DNA of 64,000 nt from Loripinus fragilis (Eukaryota; Mollusca; Bivalvia; Lucinida; Lucinidae), in contig OZ026527.1 of the NCBI GenBank assembly GCA_964019695.1, positions 72,069,471 to 72,133,470 on the forward strand. The letters are read 5' to 3'. The notes beneath the pieces are model-generated. The model worked only from the letters and a program-made list of their open reading frames with translations. It was not told the DNA's origin and did not search any database. Positions 1 to 12,200 of the stretch are shown here, piece after piece. The stretch's first letter is position 1, and the number at the start of each line of letters is the position of its first letter. A program made the position numbers and the translations under genes.

Positions 1-334
1 TGTTGGCATGTATTGATATACAGTTCAGCCTTTGCGCTCTCTGTTCTGATAGACAGACCCAACATAAGTATTTGTACACATCTTTCGGAACAAGGAAAAT
101 ATTACAATTAATGTTGTCACACATGTAGTTTTATAATATAATTTCATTACGTTTCCCATATACGAATTGTTACACTATAGATATGCTAGTAATTTTATTT
201 GTTACGAGCTGCAACAATCCAATTATCAATTTTGGACTGCACATTTTACCTAAAAACATTATTTTGTAATACCGACTTTGCTGTCATGTATGTTAATATG
301 TTATTTCGTGTATGTCATGTACAAGACGTTAGAG

Positions 335-340
335 AATAAA
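335..340 (+). promoter_or_regulatory. Possible poly(A) signal of a plus-strand gene lying left of the window
   Basis: AATAAA followed about 10-25 nt later by a T/G-rich stretch (TGTTTTGTTTGTCTGTCG), as at a real cleavage site. The preceding 330 bp carry no ORF, so they would be 3'UTR. Speculative. Confidence 0.2.
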
Positions 341-525
341 TGTTTTGTTTGTCTGTCGTAGTGGTGGTCATCTTTCTTCTGACCCTTTTATCTTCTGTGT
401 TAATTGAGCTAAGTTAACTGCACTGGAAACAGGAGCGCCATTAAGGCTACCATTTTGTAAATAGTTTGATAATATTGATAATATAGTCAACAACCAAGTA
501 TACTGGTTTAACCAAATACTAAAAA

Positions 526-526
<1 letters not shown>

Positions 527-598
<72 letters not shown>

Positions 599-600
599 AA

Positions 601-633
<33 letters not shown>

Positions 634-634
634 G
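527..634. repeat. (TATC)n microsatellite
   Basis: About 25 TATC units, with one AAATATC interruption near 598. Confidence 0.97.
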
Positions 635-2325
635 ATATTTATATATACCTATCTATAATACTAAATAAACGAATTACCGCATAAACTGAAAAATCGAGGT
701 CATTTTCATGCTTGATTTCTTTACTGTTACTTTAAGATATTGCTTTCATTGATAATCTCGGTTAGGATGAGTTTTCATTTAGCATAGATTTAGAGAATTT
801 TGGAATTAAGTGTGTTTTCTAAAAGAACTGCGCCCTCTGGCGAATGTTTCTATATTTAGTGTATGTCACGTTCATGGTCACGCGTCACTATTTTTAGATC
901 GATTGGGTTTCCAATACAAACTGAATGGAGATGACCGAAGCGTTCCGAATTTTTGTGTATATGTCATATGTATATGTGTATTATGCTGTGTCAAGTCGGC
1001 CATATTATAAACAACAATGGGGAAAACGCCGCCAAACTCGCCAAAGAAAAAAAGATATGGCTGTAATTTTAAATAATCCCTTATCAAAACTGATTATTAG
1101 TCGCGGTAATCATCACACCTTTCTTCGACACGCGCTTAATAATCCTAAGTGTCAAGGTCGCTGCGCATAATGTACTGTTTACATCGATTGGCTTGGTCGT
1201 ACCACTTATATCACGGTAGGCAATGACGCTATCAAATATTATTAGTAAAAGGCGCCTCGCTGAAGTTTTTCTGTGATTTTCTTGACGAGAAGAAATAAAC
1301 ATAACCGCATTTACAAGTATCAGCTTTTGTAAAAAGAAAATAAAAAAAAAATCGTCGGTTCCGGGTCATTTCGGCCCATGGTCATTTCGGCCCAATAATC
1401 CCTTTTTGGTTCTTAGAAAAAAATAAATCTCACTCCTAAAAAATTTGGTAAAATTGGTCCGCGCGGTAAATGCGAGCAGAAAATAACCATTTTAAGGGCG
1501 TCGCGCGCAATCTCACTCTTTAAGATTTCAAAAAGTTGACAGGTATGCAAATAACGAAGTAAGAACTACACCAAAATCACCACCTTAGAACGGTCAGGTG
1601 CAAGCTACTGGTGAGGGCTTGAGGTTGAATTTGTTTTTAGCTCACCTTAGCAGCATATGTCAGCTTATAGGTAGGATGCCCATGGTCCGTTGTCGTTAAC
1701 AATTTCAAACATCTTCTTCTCGGAAACCATTTGACCAATCAAAGACAAATTTTATGTGGAGCCTCTTTGGGTAGGGGGAACGAAAGTTTGTTTGTTGCAT
1801 CTGGGTCACATGACCAAGATGGCCGCCACGCCCATATATGGTAAAAACCCTTCAAAAATCTTCTTCCCCGGAACCGGTGAACCAATTTCCACGAAACTTG
1901 GTATGTAGCAGTGGTGACTCTGCCCATCATACTTTGTTCAAATGATGACCTACGGTTGACCTTGACCAATTTTACAACAAGGTCAAATTTGTTAACTTAG
2001 GCTTTTCTACAGGAAAAAGTGAAAGCTGTTGATTTTTTCACAAATATTTCAGCCTCTGACCTGAAACCAACTGAAATAATGAAGAATTGTGAGTATTGAA
2101 GGCCGAGGTCATTTCTTGACCTTGGCTAAAGGTCATTTACGTATATGAAAATTAAAACTGGCTTTTCTCGGAAATTGATGGGCCAATCAAACCCAAATTT
2201 TATATGTTAGCTTTCAGGTACAAGCAGGGTTCCAGTTTGAGGGCAAATCGGCGAAATACTTCGCCCCAGACCGCTCCGTTTTGCCTATAATGGTCGTAAA
2301 AAGGGAAGTGTATTTCGGCATATGG

Positions 2326-2520
2326 AGGCGCGGTGGCTCAGTGGTAGAGCGTCGGACTCGAGACCTAGAGGCCCCGAGTTCGAACCCCACGACCGCTGTG
2401 TAGTGTCCTTGAGAAAGGCACTTTCACCTTCCCAAAGTACTAATAATACCCAGGAAGAAGTGGCTCCGTCTCAACATGACTGAAAAATTGTTTACCGGGA
2501 CGTAAAACACCAATCAATCC
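2326..2520 (+). mobile_element. tRNA-derived SINE
   Basis: Head with pol III A-box-like TGGCTCAGTGG and B-box-like GAGTTCGAACCCC, then a body ending in GTAAAACACCAATCAATCC, a tail form common in mollusc SINEs. Related head fragments occur at 48488-48545 and 54088-54130 (plus), and in reverse at 53460-53515 and about 31010-31125. Confidence 0.7.
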
Positions 2521-3624
2521 AAACCATTTCGGCATCAGTGTTCCTTTTCAGGCCATTTTGGGGGGCGAAATTCGGCCCCACTCCCAAAGGCGAAACACCT
2601 CCTTTTTCCCAATTGGCACAGTAAAATTCCCAATCAGAAGTTGGAAGAAAAATAAGGAGAAAAAGTTTGTTTTTTAACCACGAAAAGTAACGACATTTCC
2701 AGGTTTGCCTTTGAAGAAGATAATTTGGTATACAAAAATTTCCTTAAATATTGTATTTCTTTGCATTTTGAGTGTGAAAACCACTCATTTATTGGTTTGG
2801 GCAGCTACCACTTAAAAAATTGCAGACTAATTTTTCCGACATTGTCCCTATTTTTGGACAGTACCAGTAACCAACACAACACTAAACTATAATAATCAGC
2901 AGACCTTAGTATAAACTTAAATTGACACTAGCTTTAAACAAGTACAGACTTTGGGGGGGGGACTCACAAAACAGTAACAAAACAAACAGAACTTCTATAA
3001 AATAGTTAATTACTACCATTGATGGCAACTAGAGTTATGAAAGTTCAAGACACCTTTCTCTGACTCACGCTCAATAATCCTAAGTTTCAAGGTCGCTAAA
3101 CAGCTTACATTGATAGGCTTGGTCGTACCACTTGACGCAGTAGGCAATGACGCTATCAATAAAATCTGTTTAAAAAAGTGCATTGTTCAGAAATAAGAAC
3201 CTGGATTTGAGCGATTTTTGGCATTGTTTGGAGGAAAACAAATATAGTAAAAGTCACCTCGCTGAAGATTTTTAGTGATTTTCAAGATGAGAAGATATAA
3301 GCATAATCATGTTTACAAGTATCAGCTTTTGTAAAAAAAATTAAAACTCGCCGGTTTCGGGTCATTTCGGCCCATACCTATTTGGGCCCATGGTCATTTC
3401 GGCGACTAGAATCGCCAATACAAGTTTCAGATTTCATAAAGCTGTGAAAAATTAACACACATGAAAGGGGGATACAAGTTTCAGCTTTTTTAAATGCAAA
3501 ATAAAGGTAAATTGACAATCATGAAATATTTCCGCGCTTGCGTGGGCTCTTTTCTAGTATATGTATATATTTACGTCTTCTTTGTGTTCTCATTGTAAGT
3601 AAGATAGAAACATAATATACTCAA

Positions 3625-4470
3625 ACAAAAAAGTTATGTCCGCTTGACATTTATGTCTGTAAGTTCCAAATGTATGAATGCATTTCATTCAAATTGTTTC
3701 CTTACAAACTTTGATCATTTAGAAATAGTTTGCTTCAAATAGAAATCCATTTGATATTCAGTGTAGCCGCTGACAAAGCTGTGAACACGAGTGCCTTTAA
3801 AATCAAAAGTCACAACATCACTTGCTTGTGTGTCCGTCATGATCCTGAACCGTTTCAGCGCATTAATCATCACTGAACAAGCTCTCCAGTAAGATAAGAT
3901 GGCTAGTTGTATGCATTGCTTTTATGGCCACATCCATCAGTCTGTAACATACTCTGACGTCACGAAACAGCGATCATGAGCGTGCATAAAAACACTCAGA
4001 AAATTCATTATTGGTCCAGCATTTTGATAATCAACAAATTCGAACAAATTTGATGTTTTTTCGTCATCACAAGCATTGTAACATTAGTTAAGACTAATCA
4101 GAATCAAAACAATTGATAATGAAAATTCTCTGATAATTTTGCAGTAAGGGGTGGGTATAAAACACAGATTTAGTGAACCTTTGATGCCCGACATCAGCCA
4201 TAGTTTTTGTTTTTCTCTACTGTGTAATTGCTGTCATAAACAGACACAACAGATTAAAACACAAACGGCCTCAAATTGATGTTAGGTTAAAGAGATTTGA
4301 AAGTTCTTAAATTGTTATTTGTTTAATTCAAAGGGAGGTAATTTTAGTTAATTTCGTAAATGAAAGATTTGGCACTATAATTTCGCTCATTCGATAACCA
4401 GACTTAGGATTTTTAGATGTTTTTTCATCGTTGGACGCTTCTGGTCGCCATTTTACGTAAAATGTGTCAC
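3625..4470. repeat. Dispersed repeat, inverted partner at 18350-19345
   Basis: The reverse complement of much of this segment recurs at 18350-19345, for example GGAGGTAA with its flanks, the CATTTCATTCA region, and the GACGTCA blocks. The short ORFs in it do not look like conserved coding sequence. Confidence 0.6.
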
Positions 4471-7400
4471 GTTTTTATGATAAGCTTCCTGATGATAATG
4501 GAGAAAGCTGTGTGCACATTAGGTTTAATAACTCTTCAAGATAAGAAGACAAAATCAAAACAATATCATTTTTTGTGTGTCGGACGTTTGATTAACATTT
4601 TGGTTTTATTTTTGTCGCAACATCTTAACTGGATCGAAAGATACAGTACCATGAAAATCGGACGTTTCTTTTTTTTGTTTGAGTATATTATATCTAGATA
4701 CACAGTATTGTGTTATTAGACATAGGAATTTGTATTTATGCATCTCTATGGCGATCAACAGTAAATGCTGGTTTAGATATAATCTTTAAAGATATTGATG
4801 AAAGTAATACTGCAGCACTAAATTCAGGGAACAGACGAGAGGTCGTGCGTCACGACATTTGGCCAGTTCCTCTGAATTAAATCGGTTGTTAAATACAGAG
4901 TCATATGGTTTCTACACTGTCCGCCATGCAGATACTTAGTAAACTTGTTTATATATAATCATCTGCTCAAGGGCCTGCATGGCCTATCGCAAATAATATT
5001 TCTTTTGATTGTAAGGTTAATGGGGGATGGCCTCGACCCCTATTGACCTATTACGAGGTTTATAAAATTCTTCTTTTTATGATGTGATTTTCGATTTTTG
5101 TGTTGATTCAGCGTCATTAGTGACTTCATTCAAAAAGTGCTACGTCATCATGACCTAATAAAGGCATATGCCGTGAGATAGACAAGGTTTATCAGGCAAC
5201 GTTAAACAATGCAGTTAACTTGAGAGGTAATTGATACTTGATCATAGTCGGTTCAATAACACGCCATGTCTACCTCCACATAAGACGATAAGCCAATTCT
5301 TGTTTACAATTCTGACTCATAAATGAAATGATACACACATGATCTGTTTTTCAACTGGTCAATATTTAGAGTGCTCATGTTTTATTGGATTCATTAAACG
5401 AGTTGTGGAAAACAAATAAAATGCAAGGCTTGTCGAACATTTTATCATTTTTTACAACGAGTTTGATAAATTCAGAAATACAAGAGCACGACTGTTAGAT
5501 TCTATTTATATCGTCAAGATTTTGTCATGTTTTACGTTATAATGGACGGTATAACGTTACGTTACTAAATCTGTAAACCACCGGTGGTTATCGACTTTTT
5601 TGCATGTTTATATCGCTCCCATACGTGACGTCATTTAATAAAGTATATTATGTTTTCTTATAATAAATATAGATCTATTACATGGATGAATCACGCTGTG
5701 GATCCTGATCAACTGGCTTCAATGAAGCCAGCTGACCAGAATCTTCATTCTTTCAAATGAGTTGCATAGCCATTTAAAAAACAACAACATTATACGTTTC
5801 TTATTTGAGTCAGTACTAAATAAATTGGTAGTCAGCAGAGAGCGAAGATTAACCCTTGTCCTACTGAAACTGGATATATCACTTTTGAAAACATGTCAAC
5901 CCAGAACAGCTGGCTTCTGGCAAAGTAAGTAAGGGTGCAAAGATCAGGAATCGATACAATCAAGTACCACACCTGACCCAGGATACCAATGGGAAAGTGA
6001 CAAACTCACAGTAGACACCACAAACGAGAGCCAAGAGGTCAGCCCTTTCCCAGCAGGTGACCACAAAGCACATATAAACAGACGCGCACAAACACATAGC
6101 AAACACAAGCCATCTGATCTGTTTTCCATGAATCTTCAGAATCTATGGTATTAATTGACATCAGATAATTGTATTGGCTGGAAAACAGAATTGAACATGC
6201 TATAATGAGTTATTAAGCAGGGCAAGGTTTGATAGAAGAAAGAGACGATACTCTTTTACGTTTTCTTTGTTCGAGAGAGAAAAAACGACAGTAATTATTG
6301 TCTGGACATAAGTTTATTATCCTAACACATGTATATAAATGTAGAACTACTATGGCACATGTTACATAATATACACGTTACACGCATGCGTGAGAGCAAA
6401 AGCTAGCAGCAATGATTGACCTTCGTTGCAAGAAAACCTGGCCCAAAGGTTAAACTTTTTTCATACCCAACTCAGCTTAGCACGAAAATTACCCTGCTCA
6501 TAAATGTTAAAGTGCCAACAATTGTTGAAAATATTGTCTGTTTTTACATCTGCTGCATATATTCAAGTGCACTTAAGGATAGATTTATCATGAAAGCAAA
6601 CTCTATGAACCCACCTGAGAGCAGTCAAATCTTGTAATAACATAAGCAGACGAAAGGGACAGTTGGTAAAGTACGTGACTGGCGGGGAAAGGGTTTACTG
6701 GCTCCTTTGCACGTGTATTAACAGATAACTAAATGCACTAAAGGCATATTACATGTTTTGTCTAAAATTTCATGTAATTCCATATCGTGCAGGAAGCAAA
6801 AGATCTGGGCCCAAAATTACAATGCTTCCTTAAAGTTAAGAACAACTTAAGTTAAGTATTGATATTTCAATATGTTGCATTAAATGTTTTATAAAGTGCC
6901 AGTATCGATACAGTATTTGTGGTCATATATATTAATGTGACCTACAAATGTATTTAAACTATTTTGATAACTTCGAAACGTTATTTTTGCATCCTAAAAA
7001 ATCAATACATGTACTTATCTTAAATCTTCCTTAACTTTAAGGAGGCATTGTAATTTTGGGCTCTGATGTTCTGGACTTGAGGTTTTAAAACTTGTTTCCT
7101 GCTCAACTCAATTGAGCACGAAATTTCAACTGCTCATAAAAACTAAAATACCGACAAATGAAGAAGTTTTTGCTCTAAGTCTCTCAGATGTTGTATTTAT
7201 CATGCTAATGAATGGTAAAATGCCAACAATTGTTTGCATTTAAAAATATAAGAGCAGGATAAATTTCGTGCTCAGCTGAGTTGAGCATGAAAAAAGCTTT
7301 ATAACCTTGGAGCCAGGCTACTTATCATAGCGATAAGCACAAAACCGCACGAGCTGACTCAATCTTAAAATTATACTTTAAAGTACTAAACCTAAGGCTT

Positions 7401-7995
7401 ATCTTACAGTAAAATGTATTAAAAAATGTAAAATAAGGGTATAATATTTAAAGCCGTTTATACACTATCACTTAACAAACTTTCATTCGTAGAGAGGGCT
7501 GGTGGGCGGAGTTAAGCAACTATCTGAAGAAAAACGTATTATATTATATCATATACATGTATGAAGTTGCTTTTCTTTTTTGAAGAGTTCAAAAATATGA
7601 TACTTAATGTTGACACACTATAGCTGATGTAAAGGTGGGCCTTGAAAAGAGAAAACATGATGTTGTTGCATGCTAAAATCAAAGGTACAGACCAGGCTTT
7701 ACATTCCCGAAGTCTGATCAGCACCTTATTATTGGCCTTACTAGATAGTATTATGCGACATTTTCATAATATAGACAATATATAAAAGTGATGCATAATA
7801 CTATCGTAGACTGAAAACCCCTAAACGAGTATTTTGGAAAACAGTGGAGACCCAGATGTAATATCGCATTTCACGAGGGTCTACACTGTTTGTTTGCTTA
7901 GACAAAATCGATCCTCGGAGAAATAAATACAATATTATTAAGACCGCTCAATATATACGTGACACAAGTAAGTATTTTATGTGAACATATAAGAT

Positions 7996-7997
<2 letters not shown>

Positions 7998-8047
<50 letters not shown>
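7998..8047. repeat. (TC)n microsatellite
   Basis: About 25 uninterrupted CT dinucleotides. Confidence 0.97.
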
Positions 8048-8049
<2 letters not shown>

Positions 8050-8696
8050 GAGTGCATTATCTAAAGTGTGTTCATTTTCTGACAGATAATGCATTCAACC
8101 CTTGAAGCCCTTTCTTACATAAGGGGCAGACAGTAACATTAAATACCTTTGATAATATGATTTGATAGATCATTGGAATTATCTGCTTGCAGACAAAGCT
8201 TTTTTTCTGGAAAAGCAGTGACATTTCGCAAGAGCGATGGCACATTACAACTGTAGTTGCGTTATGATGTTGTAATGGTTAAACTAGGATCCTTATATAC
8301 AAACAGTACACTATACTATGTAGAACCAGGGTCATTATATTTAGATATTCTTATAAATCAATGTTTCTAAAACATTATTAAAGTCACATACATTTTCCAA
8401 TAAAACATGCATACTCACTACAGACCTTATACATGTAGTTGTGCTTCTGCTGACTCGACTTTGCCTATAATACGTTACATAGCCATTCAAAAATTCACTG
8501 CCGACCTATATTTTGACTGAATTATATGTGTCTACTAAATGTTGTCATCTCCTACTTGAACAAAATTTCAATGGCAACCTGCATGCAAACCGTTTCGACC
8601 CAGGCGAGACTGTTTCATGACAAGCAGTCTGATATAAATCCACACTGTTTGCTACAGAGGCTTGCGAAATAGATCCGCTGATGAAACGCAGACGAC

Positions 8697-8702
8697 TTTA
8701 TT
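8697..8702 (-). promoter_or_regulatory. Candidate poly(A) signal AATAAA
   Basis: First sense AATAAA I find past the stop (about 420 nt downstream). It falls inside a dispersed hairpin repeat, so it may be fortuitous. Confidence 0.25.
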
Positions 8703-8880
8703 CGTAATTTGTCTTCAACCATAACTGAACTAATTATTGCAGAACATGAAAGCCCCAACCATCATACAGTCTTGTGCCACAATCGGCCCACCAGCAATAC
8801 GCCATTTGAATGGCGTTTTGCTGGCAGGCTGATGGTGGCCCGTTTTGACATGCTTACTGGGGTACTTATCCGCTAAGAAC

Positions 8881-9141
8881 ACCATGAAGTAAAGAATCAT
8901 TAATTTTTATGTGTAAAAACTAGTTTCTGGTCCAGCGAGTCTGTTCATTATAGTATTGGCCCTGTTACACTATGAAGTAAGAATCATTAATCTCTATGGG
9001 TACAAAACTAGTTTCTGGTCCAGCGTGTCTGTTCTTTATAGTATTGGCCCTGTTACCCTATGAAGTAAGAATTATTAATCTTTATGGGTACAAAACTAGT
9101 TTCTGGTCCAGCGTGTCTGTTCTTTATATAATTGGTCCTGT
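8881..9141 (-). repeat. 88-bp tandem repeat x3 covering the stop codon and 3'UTR
   Basis: Three direct copies with a period of about 88 bp (landmark ATGAAGTA at about 8884, 8972 and 9060; shared core ACTAGTTTCTGGTCCAGCG). On the minus strand each copy opens with ACAGG(A/G)CCAAT and a TAA, so every copy holds the last codons (TGPII or TGPIL) and the stop. The first minus-strand copy is the real CDS end; the others are 3'UTR. Confidence 0.85.
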
Positions 9142-9237
9142 CTCCTTTGCTGCTGCCTCCTCAATAGCCCTCGCCTCTGCCTCCAAAGCTTTCATCAACT
9201 TACGTTGTTCCGCATCGAGACATTTTGACACTACAAC
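9124..9237 (-). CDS. Exon 16: last LamG strand, Ala/Glu-rich tail and stop
   Basis: Acceptor with a long pyrimidine run ending TATAAAG before 9237; phase 0; stop TAA at 9126-9124. Opens VVVSKC, which closes the LamG fold (its Cys can pair with the GDC of exon 15), then a 29-residue tail [20 protein letters not shown]... ending ETGPII: strongly helical, rich in Ala and Glu, possibly a short coiled coil. A GTAAGT lies inside the exon (CAAC then GTAAGT), so an internal donor is conceivable, but 28 further sense codons argue for read-through. The acceptor TATAAAG is unusual in lacking a C or T before AG. Confidence 0.72.
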   Translation of the reverse strand, partial: VVVSKCLDAEQRKLMKALEAEARAIEEAAAKETGPII

Positions 9238-12200
9238 CTTTATAAAAGAAAAAAAGCTGCAGCATAAGTTTGAGGAACGTTGTTCATTGTTCATATAAAT
9301 TAAGAGGTAAAAGCGCCGCTATCCATCCAATGAAACAACGTGTCTGTGATTTTATAACATATTTCAGTTTCTTGACTTGTAATATCACTCCCAAACGCTA
9401 CGTCATATGAGAATAGTTCACAGATAATTGGGCCTCGCCGTGAGAAAACCTGTCTTCTGTGGTTTGCCAACAACAAAGGCACATACCAGCCTGCGCATAC
9501 GCGTAGACTAATAAGCGCCTCTTTTTTTCGTTTATTGTAAAATACCATATCCAGGCTTGATACAAGCTAGTCTCTGTAGCTGAGCAGGTTGGTTTGAGTC
9601 TCGCTTTGTCAGAACCCAGAAGACAGTTTTTCTCACGTCTCGGCCCATAGAGGATCTTAAATGAGTGTTCATATTTTAATGAATCAGTTGAGGAGAATAG
9701 ATAAAATGCTTGGTGAGTCTCGCATTTTATCTCGATTTCGCAAAATAACAGTAGCACGAATGTTACATTATATTGATCACATGACATTAAAATTTCTTAA
9801 AATGGCATTTTAGACACGAAAACGTCAAGATTTTGTCATCATTTACCAAACGTTATAATGGACGTCGTTGCGTTATTCTACCAATCTGTCAATCATTAGT
9901 GGTTATCAATTTTATCGTAAGGTGTTATTTCACTCTAAGGCGTGACGTAATGTGATTAAAAATTCATTAGATGTTGAATCATAGTTTGTACATGTAATTT
10001 ATTCACTTTGGTTAGGAGTTTTGTGTTTATCTTTGTCTTGTAATGTAGCTCTCAGTTTAACAATCATCTTGCTGAGTAGGAGTGAGCTAGGGTAAAGTCG
10101 AGTATATTCGGATAGACAGCTAAATTCGGACAGCCACCTTGTTTGTTTCATAGTTCATAGTTCAAATATATACTAAAAACTAAACCAACTAAGCAAACAA
10201 TGAAAATCCAGATGAGACGGCTCATAAGGGAGCCGTCTCATTTGGATTTCCACTGTTTGCAAATGTGTGTCCAAATTTATCTGGCGTCCAAATTTTACCG
10301 ACTTTACCCCAGTTCTTATTTAAACCCTTATATGCTTTCCCGTTCTTATAAAATCGACCAGTCCATTTTCGTTGTAAGGGTTGTTGGATTTTGTTTAAAT
10401 TATTCAAGTTTAAACATAACATTCAATCTGCAAGCAAACAGTGGAGACTCTGACCAGATGCCACGTTCTGTGGCCTCTGGTCTTGGTCTGCACTGTTTGC
10501 CTATGTCCCGCAAAAAGAACGCTAGGCTTGTATTATATCTGCTTTGTGGTTACCAGTGCTCTGCTTCCTATTCTCGCACTACTAAGTGTTTATGGTCTGT
10601 TATTGTGGAATTTCCTTGTCATAATCAAATGTGTTTTAGAAACGTATTTCTTTGACAGAACAATTTGCTCATGTTTGCATTATAAATATGATAACATTGT
10701 GTGATTGTTATCATTCTGTGTCTATTTCCTATTGAAATGTATGACATGGTTTGGTCAATGTGTGGCCTATTATTGTGCCATTTCCTTGTCATACTCAAAT
10801 GTGTTTTTGAAACGTTTTTCTCTGACAGAATAGTTTGTTTATTTTTGCATTGTTGATATGATAACATTGTGTGGTGGTTTTTATTGTGTCTCTTCCTTAA
10901 TGTAACGTGGTCTGGTCTGTGGTCTATGATTGTGACATTATCTGGTCATAATTATTGTTTTCTGAATTATAAAGTAGTTAAAACTCCATTTAAACTAATT
11001 ATCTAAGTGTACATGATATAATAAATACTGATATGACTTTTTCATATACTTAAAGGTTTTTAATTTGCAAGTCTGGCATTTCAATGTGGTTCACTTTTAA
11101 TAACAAATATTACAAATTGTATGAGAACTTTCAAAACTCGCTACTGTTGCTTTTATATTATAAATTATTCATTTGTGTGTTCTAGGTTTTAATTTTATGC
11201 CATTCTTAATAATAATCCAAGATACGCAACATTATACTAAATGATTATACAAAGACAAACCGTTCAAACATATATAAACAATGCAGTTCTAAATTAGATT
11301 TTGGACAATGTCGACCAAGACCACCATTGTTGTATTTGTCAGAGTATATCTTAAAGAAATTCATGTAAAATACAGTAAACGACAAAAAGAGCAGGGACAC
11401 TATTTCCCTTATCCCTTGTGCCTAAATTATACACATATGAACAAGTATGTTCCGAAATTCAAAATGTGCCTCGACGCAAGAAAACCTGTATACAGGGTTT
11501 GGCCATAATGTCAAGCTGAAACTAGCAAGATAAGCTACAGATACTAGTAAGAATATAACAATTATTCCTAGAACAAGTTTAGATAGTACAAGGTGTGTTC
11601 ATGTTCATTTGAACGAATTTGAAATTGTCGTTACTAATTTATTTCTCATTATATTTTGTAATAATTGATCTTCATAGGTTATTCTGAACTCCAGGAGTAC
11701 ACATTCACCAAGGTTATAGCTTGTTTGAAACAGTCTCTGAAGATGGGTAGTCAGTTTTTAAGCGTAAAAAATGCTGTATGAAACGAAATGCTCTAAATCG
11801 TTCTCAAATAATTTCTCTTAAAGAGATGACGTTCTGGTCTTTTAACCGATGATAAATTGTACATAAATGAATTTAAATGTATTTTGGTGGCAAACAAAAC
11901 ATTTCTGATGGATATTAATTTTAAAGATGCAACTTGAACATCACATTTTAGGCAACACTAAATTGAATGCAAAATACACGATTGCAATATTTTGTGACCA
12001 TTTTTATCGATGATCTATACTTAAAATATCTAAGATCTTGAGTCCATTGTGAGTTTTAAGCATAGGTTTTTGACTACTCTTTGAGGCCATATTTTATACA
12101 TTGAATGGCCATTTGGGCACTTGTATGGTAGAACTTATTAAGCCCAGTTGTCATGAAAAAACAGGAAAACAGAGACTGTCCTGCATTTGAATAATAGACT

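Larger units (their letters stand above)
1..8880. other. Downstream flank of the gene, no coding sequence seen
   Basis: AT-rich and repeat-dense. Holds (TATC)n at 527-634; a direct repeat pair of about 300 bp (1120-1390 and 3065-3415, sharing GGTCATTTCGGCCCA); a region 1720-2220 with internally repeated TTTGACCAATCAA-type motifs; a tRNA-derived SINE (2326-2520); half of an inverted 1 kb repeat pair (3625-4470); pieces of palindromic families (5070-5610); a hairpin repeat (7085-7320); (TC)n (7998-8047); and a hairpin element (8560-8720). Confidence 0.6.

Noticed and set aside
527..634. CRISPR-like repeat array
   Set aside because: Uninterrupted 4-bp microsatellite without spacers, in a eukaryotic context.
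2326..2396. tRNA gene
   Set aside because: A- and B-box-like motifs are present, but the acceptor stem does not pair properly and a SINE body and tail follow; a tRNA-derived SINE fits better.
9300..9787. Two overlapping minus-strand ORFs (82 and 129 codons)
   Set aside because: They run through a decayed MITE and a palindromic element; the sequence matches those repeats rather than a protein family.
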